DNA of 64,000 bases from Pseudomonas oryzihabitans (GCF_007665395.1 NZ_VDND01000001.1:558001-622000), one strand, 5' to 3'. Shown: positions 37,381 through 47,095, counted from the stretch's first letter. Translations and numbers: made by a program. The notes: generated by a model from the sequence alone, not told the origin.

Positions 37381-40302
37381 ATGAGTGAGGTACCCCTGGC
37401 CGCGCTGACGCGCGAGGAACTCGAGGCCGAAGTCCTGCGCTTGCGCGCCGCTGTGCAGGATCTCGCCGTCCAGCCGGCCACCGGTGCCGACGCCTCTGGT
37501 CTGCGCGCCAAGGCGCGGAGCCGCGCCGTCCTGGAGAGCACCACCCAGTTCGCCATCGTGGTGAGTGACCGCCAGGGTCGCATCACCGACTGGAATCCGG
37601 GCGCCGAGCAGGTCACCGGCTGGAGCGCCGAACAAATGATCGGCCAGGATGCGTCCCGCCTGCTCACCCCCGAAGACAGTGCCAATCGGCGCGGCGAATA
37701 CGAGATGGCCAAGGCGCTGCGTGACGGCAGCGCCCTGGACGAACGCTGGCATCTGCGCGAGGACGGCCAGCGCTTCTGGGCCTCGGGCGAAATGATGTCC
37801 CTCACCGATGACGACGGCGAACCCCTGGGCTTCGTCAAGATTCTGCGCGACCGGACCGTCGAACACCTGGCGGGTCTGGCGCTGAAAGAAAGCCAGGAGC
37901 GCTACCGGCTGGTCGCCGAGGCCACCAACGACGCCATCTGGGACTGGGATTTCACCAGCGGACAGATCCTCTGGAACGAAGCCCTGACCACCGCCTATGG
38001 CCATCCGCTGGAGACCGTGGAGCCCACGGGCGCCTGGTGGCTCGCGCAGATCCATCCGGATGACCGCCTGCGCGTCGATACCTCCATCCATGCGGTGATC
38101 CACGGCGATGCGCAGGTCTGGACCGATGAGTACCGCTTCCGCCGCGCCGATGGCTCCTATGCCCTGGTGTTCGACCGCGGCCGGGTGATTCGCGATGCCT
38201 ACGGCCGCCCCCTGCGCATGATCGGCGCCCTGCTCGACATGAGCCAGCTGCAAACCGCCGAGACCGCGCTGCGCAAGAGCGAAGAGCGCTTCCGCGCCAT
38301 CATCGAGACCATCGGCTCGGCCTTCGCCATCGTCCAGGTCAAGTTCGATGCCGACGACAGGCCCGTCGACTACCGCTTCCTGGAAGCCAACCCGGCTTTC
38401 GAACGCCAAGCCGGGGTCAATCTGCGTGGCAAGTGGGTGACCGAATTCGCCCCCAACCTGGAGCAGTTCTGGTTCGATACCTACGGTCATGTGGCCAAGA
38501 CCGGCGAGCCGGCCACCTTCGAGAACTACGCCAACACCTTCGAGCGCTGGTTCGACGTGCGTGCGGTGCGGGTGGGCGATCCGGACGAACGCCAGATCGC
38601 CATCCTCTTCAGCGACGTGACCGAGCGCCGCAATGCCCAGGAACGCCTGCGCGTCAGCGAGGCCCTGGCCCGGGAGAACATCGAGCGGGTCCAGCTGGCC
38701 CTCTCCGCCGGGGCCATCATCGGCACCTGGCACTGGGACCTGCCCACCGACCGATTCACCGTCGACGACGCCTTCGCCACGGTGTTCGGCCTCGATCCGC
38801 AGCTGGGCCACGAGGGCCTGAGCCTGGCCCAAGTGGTCGCCAACGTCCATCCGGACGACCAGGACGGACTGGCCCATGCCCTCAAGACCGTGGTCGCCCA
38901 GGGCGGTCCCTTCGCCCATCAGTACCGGGTCCGCCGGGCGGACGGTCGCTACTACTGGATCGAGGCCAATGGTCGCGTCGACCACGCCGCCGATGGCACA
39001 CCCCTGCGCTTTCCCGGCGTGCTCATCGACGTCGAGGAGCGCCGTGCCGTGGAAGCGGAACGTGACAAGGCGCTGGCCGCCCTGCGCGCCCTCAACGACA
39101 CCCTGGAAAGCCGGGTGGCCGAACGCTCGGCCGAGTTGATGCAGGCCGAGGAAAAGCTGCGCCAGTCGCAGAAGATGGAAGCCGTCGGCCAGTTGACCGG
39201 CGGCCTCGCCCACGACTTCAACAACCTGCTGGCCGGGATCTCGGGCGCTCTCGAACTGATGGAGACGCGCATCGCCCAGGGCCGCCTGCGCGATCTCGAC
39301 CGCTACCTGGTGGCCGCCCAGGGCGCGGCCAAGCGCGCCGCCGCCCTCACCCACCGGTTGCTGGCCTTCTCCCGGCGCCAGACCCTGGCGCCGCGCCCGG
39401 TCGACGTCAACCAGTTGATCGATGGGCTCACCGAACTCATCCAGCGGACCGTGGGCCCGGGCATCCAGGTCGAGACGGTGGGCGCCGCCGGCCTCTGGCC
39501 GGCTCTGGTGGACCCCAGCCAGCTGGAGAACGCCCTGCTCAACCTCTGCATCAATGCCCGCGACGCCATGCCCGACGGTGGCCGTATCACCATCGAGACC
39601 GCCAACCGCTGGATGGACCGCGAGACCGCCCGGGCCCAGGAGCTGCCGGAGGGTCAGTACCTGTCGCTGTGCGTGACCGATACCGGGGTCGGCATCCCGC
39701 CCGAGGTCGCCGCCCGGGTGTTCGAGCCCTTCTTCACCACCAAGCCCATCGGCCAGGGCACCGGGCTGGGCCTGTCGATGATCTACGGCTTCGCCCGCCA
39801 GTCGGGCGGACAGGTCCGCCTCTACTCCGAGCTGGGCCAGGGCACCACCCTGTGCATCTACCTGCCGCGCTACCTGGGTGAAGCGCCGGGAGACGAGGGT
39901 CTCGGCCAGCGCGAAGCCGTGGCCGGCGCCGCTCAGGGCGAGACAGTGCTCGTCGTCGACGACGAGCCCACGGTGCGGATGCTGGTCATGGACATCCTCG
40001 GCGATCTCGGCTACGCCGTCATCGAAGCCAGCGACAGCCTGAGCGGCCTGAAGATTCTGCAATCCGACGTGGACATCGATCTGCTGATCACCGATGTCGG
40101 CCTGCCCGGTGGCATGAACGGCCGGCAGCTGGCCGATGCGGCGCGCCAGTCGCGACCGGAGCTCAGGACGCTGTTCATCACGGGCTATGCGGAAAACGCC
40201 GCCATCGGCAATGGCCACCTGGATCCGGGCATGGCGATCCTGACCAAGCCCTTCGCCGTCGACCACCTGGCGAGTCGCGTGCGCGAGCTGATGGGCGCCT
40301 AG
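37381..40302 (+). CDS. Multi-PAS hybrid histidine kinase with receiver domain
   Basis: A 973-residue soluble kinase. Four PAS/PAC units are visible: about residues 50-165 (ESTTQFAIVVSDRQGRITDW), 170-300, 300-430 and 440-565. A coiled-coil-like linker with RVAERSAELMQAEEKLRQSQ leads to the H-box AVGQLTGGLAHDFNNLLAGI, the ATPase domain (NLCINARDAMPDGG, FEPFFTTK, GTGLGLSMIYGF), and a receiver (VLVVDDEPTVRMLVMDIL; phosphoacceptor Asp in LLITDVGLPGG). It has no membrane segment, so it senses a cytoplasmic cue. The start at 37381 (MSEVPLAAL) has GAGGA upstream. It is convergent with the outer-membrane protein gene within 8 bp. Confidence 0.9.
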   Translation: MSEVPLAALTREELEAEVLRLRAAVQDLAVQPATGADASGLRAKARSRAVLESTTQFAIVVSDRQGRITDWNPGAEQVTGWSAEQMIGQDASRLLTPEDSANRRGEYEMAKALRDGSALDERWHLREDGQRFWASGEMMSLTDDDGEPLGFVKILRDRTVEHLAGLALKESQERYRLVAEATNDAIWDWDFTSGQILWNEALTTAYGHPLETVEPTGAWWLAQIHPDDRLRVDTSIHAVIHGDAQVWTDEYRFRRADGSYALVFDRGRVIRDAYGRPLRMIGALLDMSQLQTAETALRKSEERFRAIIETIGSAFAIVQVKFDADDRPVDYRFLEANPAFERQAGVNLRGKWVTEFAPNLEQFWFDTYGHVAKTGEPATFENYANTFERWFDVRAVRVGDPDERQIAILFSDVTERRNAQERLRVSEALARENIERVQLALSAGAIIGTWHWDLPTDRFTVDDAFATVFGLDPQLGHEGLSLAQVVANVHPDDQDGLAHALKTVVAQGGPFAHQYRVRRADGRYYWIEANGRVDHAADGTPLRFPGVLIDVEERRAVEAERDKALAALRALNDTLESRVAERSAELMQAEEKLRQSQKMEAVGQLTGGLAHDFNNLLAGISGALELMETRIAQGRLRDLDRYLVAAQGAAKRAAALTHRLLAFSRRQTLAPRPVDVNQLIDGLTELIQRTVGPGIQVETVGAAGLWPALVDPSQLENALLNLCINARDAMPDGGRITIETANRWMDRETARAQELPEGQYLSLCVTDTGVGIPPEVAARVFEPFFTTKPIGQGTGLGLSMIYGFARQSGGQVRLYSELGQGTTLCIYLPRYLGEAPGDEGLGQREAVAGAAQGETVLVVDDEPTVRMLVMDILGDLGYAVIEASDSLSGLKILQSDVDIDLLITDVGLPGGMNGRQLADAARQSRPELRTLFITGYAENAAIGNGHLDPGMAILTKPFAVDHLASRVRELMGA

Positions 40303-40310
40303 GCCGCCCC

Positions 40311-41243
40311 CTAGAAGCTGACGCCGATCTTCAGCGCCACGGTATAGCCTTCCGCCCGGTTGCGCGTCTCCACTTCCTTGTAGGCGTGCAGCCAGATGGC
40401 CGGCAACCCCGAGCTGGGCTCGAAGTAGCTGATCGCCGGGCCCAGCGCCAGGGTCCGGGCGCGGTTGCCGCGGGTCAGGCCGGGCGCGTCGTCGTCGCTG
40501 AGCTGGCGGTAGTAGTAGCCGCCCAGGCCTGCCGTCCAGGGGCCGACATGCTGGCCGACGGCGAACTCGTGGCGATACTCCACGCCGCTGCGGTAGTCGG
40601 TCGCCGGGTTGCGCGCATTGATGTCGACCTGGATGCTGGACGACAGCTCCAGCCCGCTCGGGCTGATGTAGCTGGCGTTGAGGATCGGCGAGACCGTCCA
40701 ATGGTTGGTCCCGGGGCTGACCAGACGGTTCTTGTCGTAGTCGCCGGTGGGCGCCTGGATCGACAGCTGGGTGTTGATGCCCACCCCGGGCGCCGGGCGC
40801 CAGTCGAGGATCAGCGGGATCAGCTGCAGGTCCGCCGGGCGGAACAGCTGGGCGCTGTCACTGAACACCCGCTGCCCGCCGGCATTGATGCCCAGGTCGG
40901 CATCCATGCGAAAGAACACCGACACGGCGCCGAAGCCATAGCGCGCACCGAACAGCTGCTGGTCGGTCATCCGCAGATAGGCCAGGCCGATGGCCAGGAC
41001 GTTGATGTTGAAGTCGTTGCCGTCGTCGCGCCCGTGGCTGTCCTTGATCACCCGCGCCTGGTAGTCGCTGAAGCGCATGCCGACCGTGCCGAACGGAGTC
41101 GACGGCGGCATGAAGCCCGCACCGAAGTCCTGCACCCCGGCGGCGGTGGTCGGCATGCCGTTCTCGGTGGCCTGGGCGGTGGTGCCCAGGGCCGCCAGCG
41201 ACAGCAGGGTGGCGAGGAGCGGAATGGCAGGCGAACGCGACAT
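40311..41243 (-). CDS. Outer-membrane protein of the phenol-degradation/SphA-like transporter family
   Basis: A 310-residue protein with a signal peptide (SPAIPLLATLLSLAALGTTA, cleavage near AQA). The mature part is a beta-barrel type sequence with alternating aromatic strands (GMRFSDYQARVIKD, GTNHWTVSPILNASYISPSG) and a terminal Phe (VALKIGVSF), as for outer-membrane insertion. It resembles the MetA-pathway/SphA-like family often annotated simply as transporter, whose members help hydrophobic compounds cross the outer membrane. AAGGAG precedes the ATG. It lies on the same strand as the LuxR gene but is separated from it by a hairpin. Confidence 0.8.
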   Translation of the reverse strand: MSRSPAIPLLATLLSLAALGTTAQATENGMPTTAAGVQDFGAGFMPPSTPFGTVGMRFSDYQARVIKDSHGRDDGNDFNINVLAIGLAYLRMTDQQLFGARYGFGAVSVFFRMDADLGINAGGQRVFSDSAQLFRPADLQLIPLILDWRPAPGVGINTQLSIQAPTGDYDKNRLVSPGTNHWTVSPILNASYISPSGLELSSSIQVDINARNPATDYRSGVEYRHEFAVGQHVGPWTAGLGGYYYRQLSDDDAPGLTRGNRARTLALGPAISYFEPSSGLPAIWLHAYKEVETRNRAEGYTVALKIGVSF

Positions 41244-41285
41244 GGTCAGACTCCTTGGAGCTTTCGAGCGAGCGTGCGAGGCCTC

Positions 41286-41308
41286 ACCGGGCGCACGGAG
41301 CGCCCGGT
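41286..41308. terminator. Hairpin between the LuxR gene and the outer-membrane protein gene
   Basis: ACCGGGCGC (41286-41294) and GCGCCCGGT (41300-41308) form a perfect 9-bp stem with a 5-nt loop. It lies 30 bp after the LuxR stop on the minus strand. There is no good T-run, so it may attenuate or process rather than terminate. Confidence 0.45.
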
Positions 41309-41338
41309 CTTGGCGAGAGGGTCAGATAGGGGGTGGAA

Positions 41339-42331
41339 TCAGTCGGGCGTGGCCGCGACCCGTTGCGCGATCTGCGCCTTGCGATTGACGCCGAGCTTCT
41401 CGTAGATGCGCCTCAGGTGATGACGCACCGTGGCAGGCGCCATGCCCAGGTTGCGGGCGACCTCCTTGTAGGTCTGGCCCAGGGCGAAACACTGGGCCAC
41501 CTCCAGCTCGCGGGCACTGAGGCGGTCCGCCGAGCTGCGCCGGCGCGCCTTGAGCAGCAGCAGATCGCCCAATGGCTGGGCGTCGAGCTGCAGGGTACGG
41601 CCCTGGTAGGTGGCCTGGGGGTCACAGCCGGCGGGCAGCCGGTGACCCTCCCAGCCTTGCCACTCTCCCGCCAGCAAGGCGGCGAAGCCCGGCTCCATGG
41701 ACAGCAGCACGCCGTAACGGTCGCAGACCGCCAGGGCCAGTTCGTCGAAGCTGCCCTGGCTATCCCGCAAGGTCGCCAGGGTGCGCAGGCAACTCTCGCG
41801 CTCGGCGTGCAGCAGGTGCGGCATCAGCCATTCGACCAGCTGGCATTCGAGCGCGGTGAAGGGGGTGGCGGGGTCTTGCCGGAACAGCGTCAGATGGACG
41901 CCGAGGCGGGTCTGGTCGTCGGTCAGGACGATGCGCAGGCCCTGCGCCAGCCGATGCCGTCGACCCAGGGCCGCCAGCTTAGGCGCGGCCTGCTGCGCAT
42001 GACAGGCGAACACCTGGCAGCGGCCCGGCACCTGGTGCAGCTCACCGAGCTCGTGGTCATCGGCCTTGAGCGCATCCCACTCCTGGGGGTAGCTGCTGGG
42101 TAGCCCCAGCAGGAAGGCGCTGTGCGCCACCGGCAGGCCATCGCGCCAGGTGGAGTTGCCCCACCAGGCCTTGTCGAAGGCGACCAGGCGCTGCAGCTGC
42201 GCCAGGGCCTGGGCATGGAATTCGGTGATGGCCCCGCCCCGCAGCCGGGACTGCAAGGCCAGGACGACCTCGCTGAAGCGGGCGACCACCTCGGCGGGTA
42301 CAGCGCTGGAAACGGCGACTGGCTGGGCCAT
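41339..42331 (-). CDS. LuxR-family transcriptional regulator
   Basis: A 330-residue regulator with a C-terminal LuxR-type helix-turn-helix (LSARELEVAQCFALGQTYKE, then LGMAPATVRHHLRRIYEKLG). The N-terminal 250 residues carry no autoinducer-binding signature and no receiver Asp. They begin with a helical segment (FSEVVLALQSRLRGGAITEF) and contain FDKAWWGNS and VHLTLFR elements of a GAF/PAS-like fold. It is divergent from an esterase gene and upstream of the outer-membrane protein, so it probably controls both. Effector unknown, perhaps a hydrophobic ester or its product. Confidence 0.85.
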   Translation of the reverse strand: MAQPVAVSSAVPAEVVARFSEVVLALQSRLRGGAITEFHAQALAQLQRLVAFDKAWWGNSTWRDGLPVAHSAFLLGLPSSYPQEWDALKADDHELGELHQVPGRCQVFACHAQQAAPKLAALGRRHRLAQGLRIVLTDDQTRLGVHLTLFRQDPATPFTALECQLVEWLMPHLLHAERESCLRTLATLRDSQGSFDELALAVCDRYGVLLSMEPGFAALLAGEWQGWEGHRLPAGCDPQATYQGRTLQLDAQPLGDLLLLKARRRSSADRLSARELEVAQCFALGQTYKEVARNLGMAPATVRHHLRRIYEKLGVNRKAQIAQRVAATPD

Positions 42332-42426
42332 GCTACCCCCATTGTTTTGATTGTCTTGGGTAGGGTGCCGACCCCCGACCGGGGCCTGGCTAGGGTCCGA
42401 GTCTACCGCAGCGGCGCCACGCGGCT

Positions 42427-42559
42427 ATCGTTCAGATGCAGGATAGTGACTCACCCGCCCCCAGGGCCCACCGCGCTCTGCTGCGGCATTCTCCGGGCGC
42501 AACCGCGCAGGGCGGCCCGAGGTCCAAGCCCGGAGCGCCATCGTTCATCTGACCGATAG
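42427..42559. promoter_or_regulatory. Pair of 20-bp direct repeats in the LuxR/esterase divergent region
   Basis: ATCGTTCAGATGCAGGATAG (42427-42446) and ATCGTTCATCTGACCGATAG (42540-42559) share ATCGTTCA and GATAG, with the same spacing between them. The first is flanked so that CTATC/GATAG form an inverted pair. The copies are 113 bp apart in the 307-bp gap between the divergent regulator and esterase genes. They are candidate binding sites for the adjacent LuxR regulator. Confidence 0.45.
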
Positions 42560-42638
42560 ACCGCCCGGCTGGCCTCCGGCGAGGCTGGCGGCGAACCGGC
42601 GTCCATAACGCCGTCCCGAATCCCCAGGAGAAACTCCC

Positions 42639-43604
42639 ATGCACGATGTCTTCGCGCGCCTCGACCCCCAGGTCGCCGGTCTGTTGGCGCACTTGGCCGC
42701 GCAACCCCAACCGCCGATCGAAAGCCTGACGCCGCAACAGGCGCGGGCCGCCTATGTACAGATGACCCGCGCCCTCGGCCTGCCACCCGCCCCCATGGCC
42801 CGTATCCAGGAGCTCGCGGCGCCCGGCCCGCTGGGCCCCATTCCCCTGCGCCTGTACCGCTCCCAGGCCGAGGACGGCACGGCGACCCCGGTGGTGGTCT
42901 ATCTGCATGGCGGTGGCTGGGTGATCGGCGACCTCGACAGCCACGACTCGCTGTGCCGCCAGATCGCCCTCGGCACCGGTTGCGCGGTGCTCGCCGTACA
43001 CTACGCCCTGGCCCCCGAGCACCCGGCACCGGCCAGCCCCGACGACGTGCTGGCTGCCCTGCACTGGCTGGCCGAGGCCGGCGCGACCTTCAACCTGGAC
43101 ACCCAGAGGGTCGCCGTGGCCGGCGACAGCGCCGGGGGTGGCCTCGCGGCCATGGCCGCGCTGCACCTGCGCGGCGGTCGGCTCGGGCTCAAGGCCCAGG
43201 TGCTGATCTACCCCGGGGTCGACAACACCCCCGAGGCCTGGAACCACCCGTCGCGGGTCGAGAATGCCGGGGTCCCGCCACTGACCCGGCCACTGATGGA
43301 CTACTTCTCCGGCATGTACCTCAAGGACGCGGATACCCGGGACCCGCGGGTATCACCGCTGCATGCGCCCTCTCACGCCGACCTGCCGCCGGCGCTGATC
43401 TTCGGCGCCGAATGCGATGCCCTGCGCGACGACGCCCGCCTCTACGCCCAGGCGCTGATCAAGGCCGGCAACGCGGTGGAGTTCCACGAGCTGCCGGGCA
43501 TGATCCATGGCTTCATCGAGATGCTCGGCGTGCTGCCCGTCGTCCGCTGGACCCTGGAGCGCACCAACGCCTTCCTGCGCGCGCACCTCAGCCCCGGCGC
43601 CTGA
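42639..43604 (+). CDS. Alpha/beta-hydrolase, hormone-sensitive-lipase-type esterase
   Basis: A 321-residue serine esterase. The oxyanion-hole motif YLHGGGWVIGD, nucleophile elbow GDSAGGGLAA, and the acid and His residues in GAECDALRDDA and GMIHGFIEM place it in the HSL (family IV) group. No signal peptide, so cytoplasmic. A CAGGAG site precedes the ATG. Divergent LuxR and nearby outer-membrane protein genes suggest a small module for uptake and hydrolysis of an ester. Confidence 0.92.
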   Translation: MHDVFARLDPQVAGLLAHLAAQPQPPIESLTPQQARAAYVQMTRALGLPPAPMARIQELAAPGPLGPIPLRLYRSQAEDGTATPVVVYLHGGGWVIGDLDSHDSLCRQIALGTGCAVLAVHYALAPEHPAPASPDDVLAALHWLAEAGATFNLDTQRVAVAGDSAGGGLAAMAALHLRGGRLGLKAQVLIYPGVDNTPEAWNHPSRVENAGVPPLTRPLMDYFSGMYLKDADTRDPRVSPLHAPSHADLPPALIFGAECDALRDDARLYAQALIKAGNAVEFHELPGMIHGFIEMLGVLPVVRWTLERTNAFLRAHLSPGA

Positions 43605-43628
43605 CCCTGCGGGCGCCTGCGGACCTGG

Positions 43629-44798
43629 CTAGAGGCGCCCCAGCCAGTGCAGCACCAGCCGGTAGAGGTGCTGCGGCCAGCGTGACCACCAGCCGCCCTG
43701 CTCGGCGTCGGCCAGGGCCACCAGCGGCCGGGTCTGCAGCACCCGGTCGCCGTCGACGATGTCCAGGCGCCCTACCGTGGCGCCCTTGGCGATGGGCGCC
43801 ACCAGCGGCGCGTCGAGCACCAGGCGCTGTTGCGGTTGGTGCTGGCCCTTGGGTCGGGTCAGGACCACGTCCTGGCTCACCCCCACCGGCAGGGTCGCCG
43901 CCTGACCTTCCCAGAGCGGCGGGGTGCTCAGGGCGACACCGGCTTGGTCGAAGGTCAGGTTCTCGAAGAAGCGAAAGCCGTAGGTCAGCAACTTCTGGGT
44001 ATCGGCGGCGCGGTTGTTCATTGAATTGGAACCGAATACCGCGGTGATCAGCCGGCGCCCGTCGCGCTGCGCCGAGGTCACCATGCAGTAGCCGGCTGCG
44101 TCGGTATGGCCGGTCTTCAGCCCATCCACGGTGTGGTCGCGCCAGAGCAGCAGGTTGCGATTGGGCTGGCGGATGCCGTTCCAGGTGAAGTACTGCTTGG
44201 CATAGAGCTCGTAGTAGGCCGATTCGTCCTGGATGATGGCGCGGGCCAGCAGCGCCATGTCGTAGGGCGAGGAAAAGTGCGCGGGATCGGGCAGTCCGGT
44301 GGGATTCATGAAGTGACTGTCGTTGAGCCCCAGGCGCTGGGCCGTGGCGTTCATCAGGCTGGCGAAGCTTTCCTCGCTGCCGGCGATGTGCTCGGCCAGG
44401 GCCACGCTGGCATCGTTGCCCGAGTCGATGACGATGCCCTGCAGCAGGTCGTGGATCGCGACGTGGCTGCGCGGATCGAGGAACATCCGCGAGCCTTCGG
44501 TGCGCCAGGCATGCTCGCTGACGGTGACCTGATCGTCCGCCTTGAGGCGACCGGCCTGGATGTCCCGGGTCGCCACGTAGACGGTCATCAGCTTGGTCAG
44601 GCTGGCCGGCGGCAGGTGCGCATGGGAATCCTGCTCGGCGATCACCTGACCGGTGCTGGCATCCATCACCACCCAGGCCTTGGCGGACAGCTGCGGTGGC
44701 GAGGGAATCAGGGCGTCCGCCGTGGGCGCGGCGTCCACCTGGCCGAGCCAGGCGAGGCAAAGGGCGGCGAGGCCCTGGCATAGCGAGAGGCGTTTCAC
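43629..44798 (-). CDS. D-alanyl-D-alanine carboxypeptidase (PBP5/6 family)
   Basis: Trims the terminal D-Ala from peptidoglycan pentapeptides in the periplasm. The 389-residue protein, read from GTG at 44798 (KRLSLCQGLAALCLAW), has a signal peptide ending near VDAA. The three penicillin-binding motifs are SLTK (PPASLTKLM), SGN (DSGNDAS) and KTG (GLKTGHTDA). A C-terminal beta domain and a terminal amphipathic segment rich in Trp/Arg (WWSRWPQHLYRLVLHW) fit membrane anchoring as in DacA/DacC. The start lacks a strong ribosome site; an upstream ATG at 44861 would add 21 unlikely residues. Confidence 0.92.
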   Translation of the reverse strand: MKRLSLCQGLAALCLAWLGQVDAAPTADALIPSPPQLSAKAWVVMDASTGQVIAEQDSHAHLPPASLTKLMTVYVATRDIQAGRLKADDQVTVSEHAWRTEGSRMFLDPRSHVAIHDLLQGIVIDSGNDASVALAEHIAGSEESFASLMNATAQRLGLNDSHFMNPTGLPDPAHFSSPYDMALLARAIIQDESAYYELYAKQYFTWNGIRQPNRNLLLWRDHTVDGLKTGHTDAAGYCMVTSAQRDGRRLITAVFGSNSMNNRAADTQKLLTYGFRFFENLTFDQAGVALSTPPLWEGQAATLPVGVSQDVVLTRPKGQHQPQQRLVLDAPLVAPIAKGATVGRLDIVDGDRVLQTRPLVALADAEQGGWWSRWPQHLYRLVLHWLGRL

Positions 44799-44909
44799 GA
44801 GCGGCGGGTCCGGTTCAGCAGCAGGGGCCGCCACCCTAGGCAAGGCCCGCAGGCCGCGCAAATGAAGGAAAATGAAGAAAAATTTAGGAAGCCGGCGCGG
44901 GGCGCAGGA

Positions 44910-46289
44910 TCAATCCACGCAGCTGATCACCACACGCGCCCCAGTCGGTTCGGCCGCGGTGATGCCCAGGCTGAAGCCGTGCAAGCGCACGATGGCGGCC
45001 ACCAGCGACAGCCCCAGGCCATAGCCGGGCTGCTGGCGACTGGCATCGCCGCGATAGAGGCGGCGCAGCACGCTCTCCCGCTCGGCCTCGGGAATGCCGG
45101 GGCCATCGTCGCTCACCTCGATGCGCACGCCGGCGCCAACGCACCTTGCCACCAACCGGACCCGGCCACCCCGCGGGGCGAACTTGACGGCGTTGTCCAG
45201 CAGGTTGACCAGCGCCTCGAACAGCAAAGACGCGTCGCCTTGTACGGCCGGCAGGTCGGTGTCCAGATCCAGCTCGAGGGTCTGGCCCTTCTCCTGGGCC
45301 ATGGGTTCGTAGAATTCATGGGCCTGACGCAGCAGCGCGACGAGATCCAGCGGCGCGAAGGCCATACGTCGACGGGTGTCCTCCAGCTCGGAGAGGCGCA
45401 GCAGCCCCTGGAAGCGCGACATGATGGCCTCGGTCTCGGCCAGGGCCTCGTCGAGGTGCTCGGCCTGGGGCGCCGCCAGCGGCCGCTGCGCGAGCTGGTG
45501 CAGGCGCGCGCGCAAGCGGGTCAGGGGGGTGCGCAGGTCGTGGGCGATGCCATCGCAGACGCCCTTCACCTCGTGCATCGAGCGCTCCAGCTGGTCCAGG
45601 GTGGTGTTGACCGCATCGGCGAGCATGTCCACCTCGTCATGGCGCGGCGACAGCGGCAACCGCTCTTCCAGATGACCGGCGACGATGAGTTCCAGGCTGT
45701 CCTGCAACCGCTCCACCCGGCGCAGCGGCCGCCGCCGCAGCAGATGCCAGCCGATCAGCCCCGGGATCAGGGTCAGCGACAGCCCCCAGAACAGTGCCTG
45801 GCCGATGATGCCGCCCACCGCCGAGATGGAGCCGCCGTCCCGCGCCAGCACCAGCAGGCGTCCGTCCGGCCGGCGCTGCAGGATGGCATGGCTGCTGCGG
45901 GTCTCTTCCAGGGCGTCGGCGGTCTTGAGGCCGCGGCGCAGGTAATGCACCTGGCCATCCTCGGGCAGGCTGCGCAAGAGCTTGACCAGGTTGCCGGCCA
46001 AGTAGCGGCCATCGGCCTCGAACAGGCCGTAGGCGTCGATACCGGGAATGGAATAGCTCTCGCTGGCCTGCAGTTCGGCCGACAGGTCGGCATCGGCGAC
46101 CTTGCGATAATAGTGGGCGCGCTGCAGCAGGGTGCGCTCCGCCACCGCGCCCAGGTAGCCGGAGATCTGCCAGTAGAGCACCCCGGTCAAGACCGCGCCC
46201 CAGGCGACGAAGAACAGCGCATAGAGGGCCAGCAGGCGGCTGCTGCCCGAGCGCCAGTGCCGGGTCCTAGGCCGGGACGACGAGGACAT
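44910..46289 (-). CDS. Sensor histidine kinase next to the aconitate-type cluster
   Basis: A 459-residue membrane kinase with one helix near residues 20-45 (LLALYALFFVAWGAVLTGVL), a periplasmic domain of about 110 residues and a second helix (IIGQALFWGLSLTLIPGLIG). HAMP, H-box GIAHDLRTPLTRLRARL, then ATPase motifs (LVNLLDNAVKFAPRGG, SDDGPGI, GYGLGLSLVAAIVRLHG) follow. Its start overlaps the response regulator by 23 bp, so the pair is coupled. It is divergent from the ModA-like/aconitate-isomerase-like gene and may sense the same organic acid, as TctE does for tricarballylate in P. aeruginosa. That parallel is inference. Confidence 0.9.
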   Translation of the reverse strand: MSSSSRPRTRHWRSGSSRLLALYALFFVAWGAVLTGVLYWQISGYLGAVAERTLLQRAHYYRKVADADLSAELQASESYSIPGIDAYGLFEADGRYLAGNLVKLLRSLPEDGQVHYLRRGLKTADALEETRSSHAILQRRPDGRLLVLARDGGSISAVGGIIGQALFWGLSLTLIPGLIGWHLLRRRPLRRVERLQDSLELIVAGHLEERLPLSPRHDEVDMLADAVNTTLDQLERSMHEVKGVCDGIAHDLRTPLTRLRARLHQLAQRPLAAPQAEHLDEALAETEAIMSRFQGLLRLSELEDTRRRMAFAPLDLVALLRQAHEFYEPMAQEKGQTLELDLDTDLPAVQGDASLLFEALVNLLDNAVKFAPRGGRVRLVARCVGAGVRIEVSDDGPGIPEAERESVLRRLYRGDASRQQPGYGLGLSLVAAIVRLHGFSLGITAAEPTGARVVISCVD

Positions 46290-46944
46290 AGCCGGCCCCA
46301 CGCACGGTATGCACCAGCGGCCGCCCGACCCTTTCGATCTTGCGTCTCAGCCGCCCCATGTGCACGTCGATGATGTTGGTCCCCGGATCGAAGTGATAGC
46401 CCCAGACCTGCTCGAACAGCATGGTGCGGGTCACCAGCTGACCGGCGTTGCGCATCAGGTAGGTGAGGATCTTGAACTCGGTGGGCAGCAGGGCGATGGC
46501 CTCCCCGGCACGGGTCAGGGTGTTCTCGATCAGGTCCAGGGTCAGCTCGCCGACCCGCAGCTGGTGGCTGGCGGCCTGGGCCAACGGGCGGCGCAGCAGG
46601 GCCTCCAGGCGCGCCACCATCTCCACCAGGGAGAACGGCTTGGTCAGGTAGTCGTCCCCGCCGCATCTGAGGCCCCTCACCCGCTCGTCCACGTCGGACA
46701 GGGCGCTGAGCATGAGCACCGGGGTAGCGATGCCGAGGCCGCGCAGGGTGCTGACGATGGTCAGGCCATCGAAATCCGGCAGCATCCGGTCGAGGGTGAT
46801 GATGTCGTGGCCGCCGGCGATGGCGGCGGCCAGGCCTTCGCGCCCGGTACGCTCCCAGCGGACCTGGTAGTGCTGCGCCTGCAATTCACTGGCGATGGCA
46901 TGGGCGGTCACCTCGTCGTCTTCGATGACCAAAGCCTGGGTCAT
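46267..46944 (-). CDS. OmpR-family response regulator
   Basis: A 225-residue regulator: receiver domain (LVIEDDEVTAHAIASELQAQ, phosphoacceptor Asp in ITLDRMLPDFDG, conserved Lys in YLTKPFS) followed by a winged-helix DNA-binding domain (LLPTEFKILTYLMRNAGQLV, TNIIDVHMGRLRRKIERVG). The start at 46944 has GGGAGG. It heads the two-gene operon with the kinase and shares a 151-bp divergent promoter region with the periplasmic protein at 47096, a likely target. Confidence 0.93.
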   Translation of the reverse strand: MTQALVIEDDEVTAHAIASELQAQHYQVRWERTGREGLAAAIAGGHDIITLDRMLPDFDGLTIVSTLRGLGIATPVLMLSALSDVDERVRGLRCGGDDYLTKPFSLVEMVARLEALLRRPLAQAASHQLRVGELTLDLIENTLTRAGEAIALLPTEFKILTYLMRNAGQLVTRTMLFEQVWGYHFDPGTNIIDVHMGRLRRKIERVGRPLVHTVRGAGYVLVVPA

Positions 46945-47095
46945 GGTTGCCTCCCTCTGGCCACCCCGGTCTGGCGGACCGCACACCCTAGGGAAATCGA
47001 CGGGGCCGGTAAACTAAATTATTTTTCATCCGCCCTCACGCATCGGCTGCGCGTGCGAGGTCTATCATCGGTCTTTTCCACCAAGAGTAGCTGCC

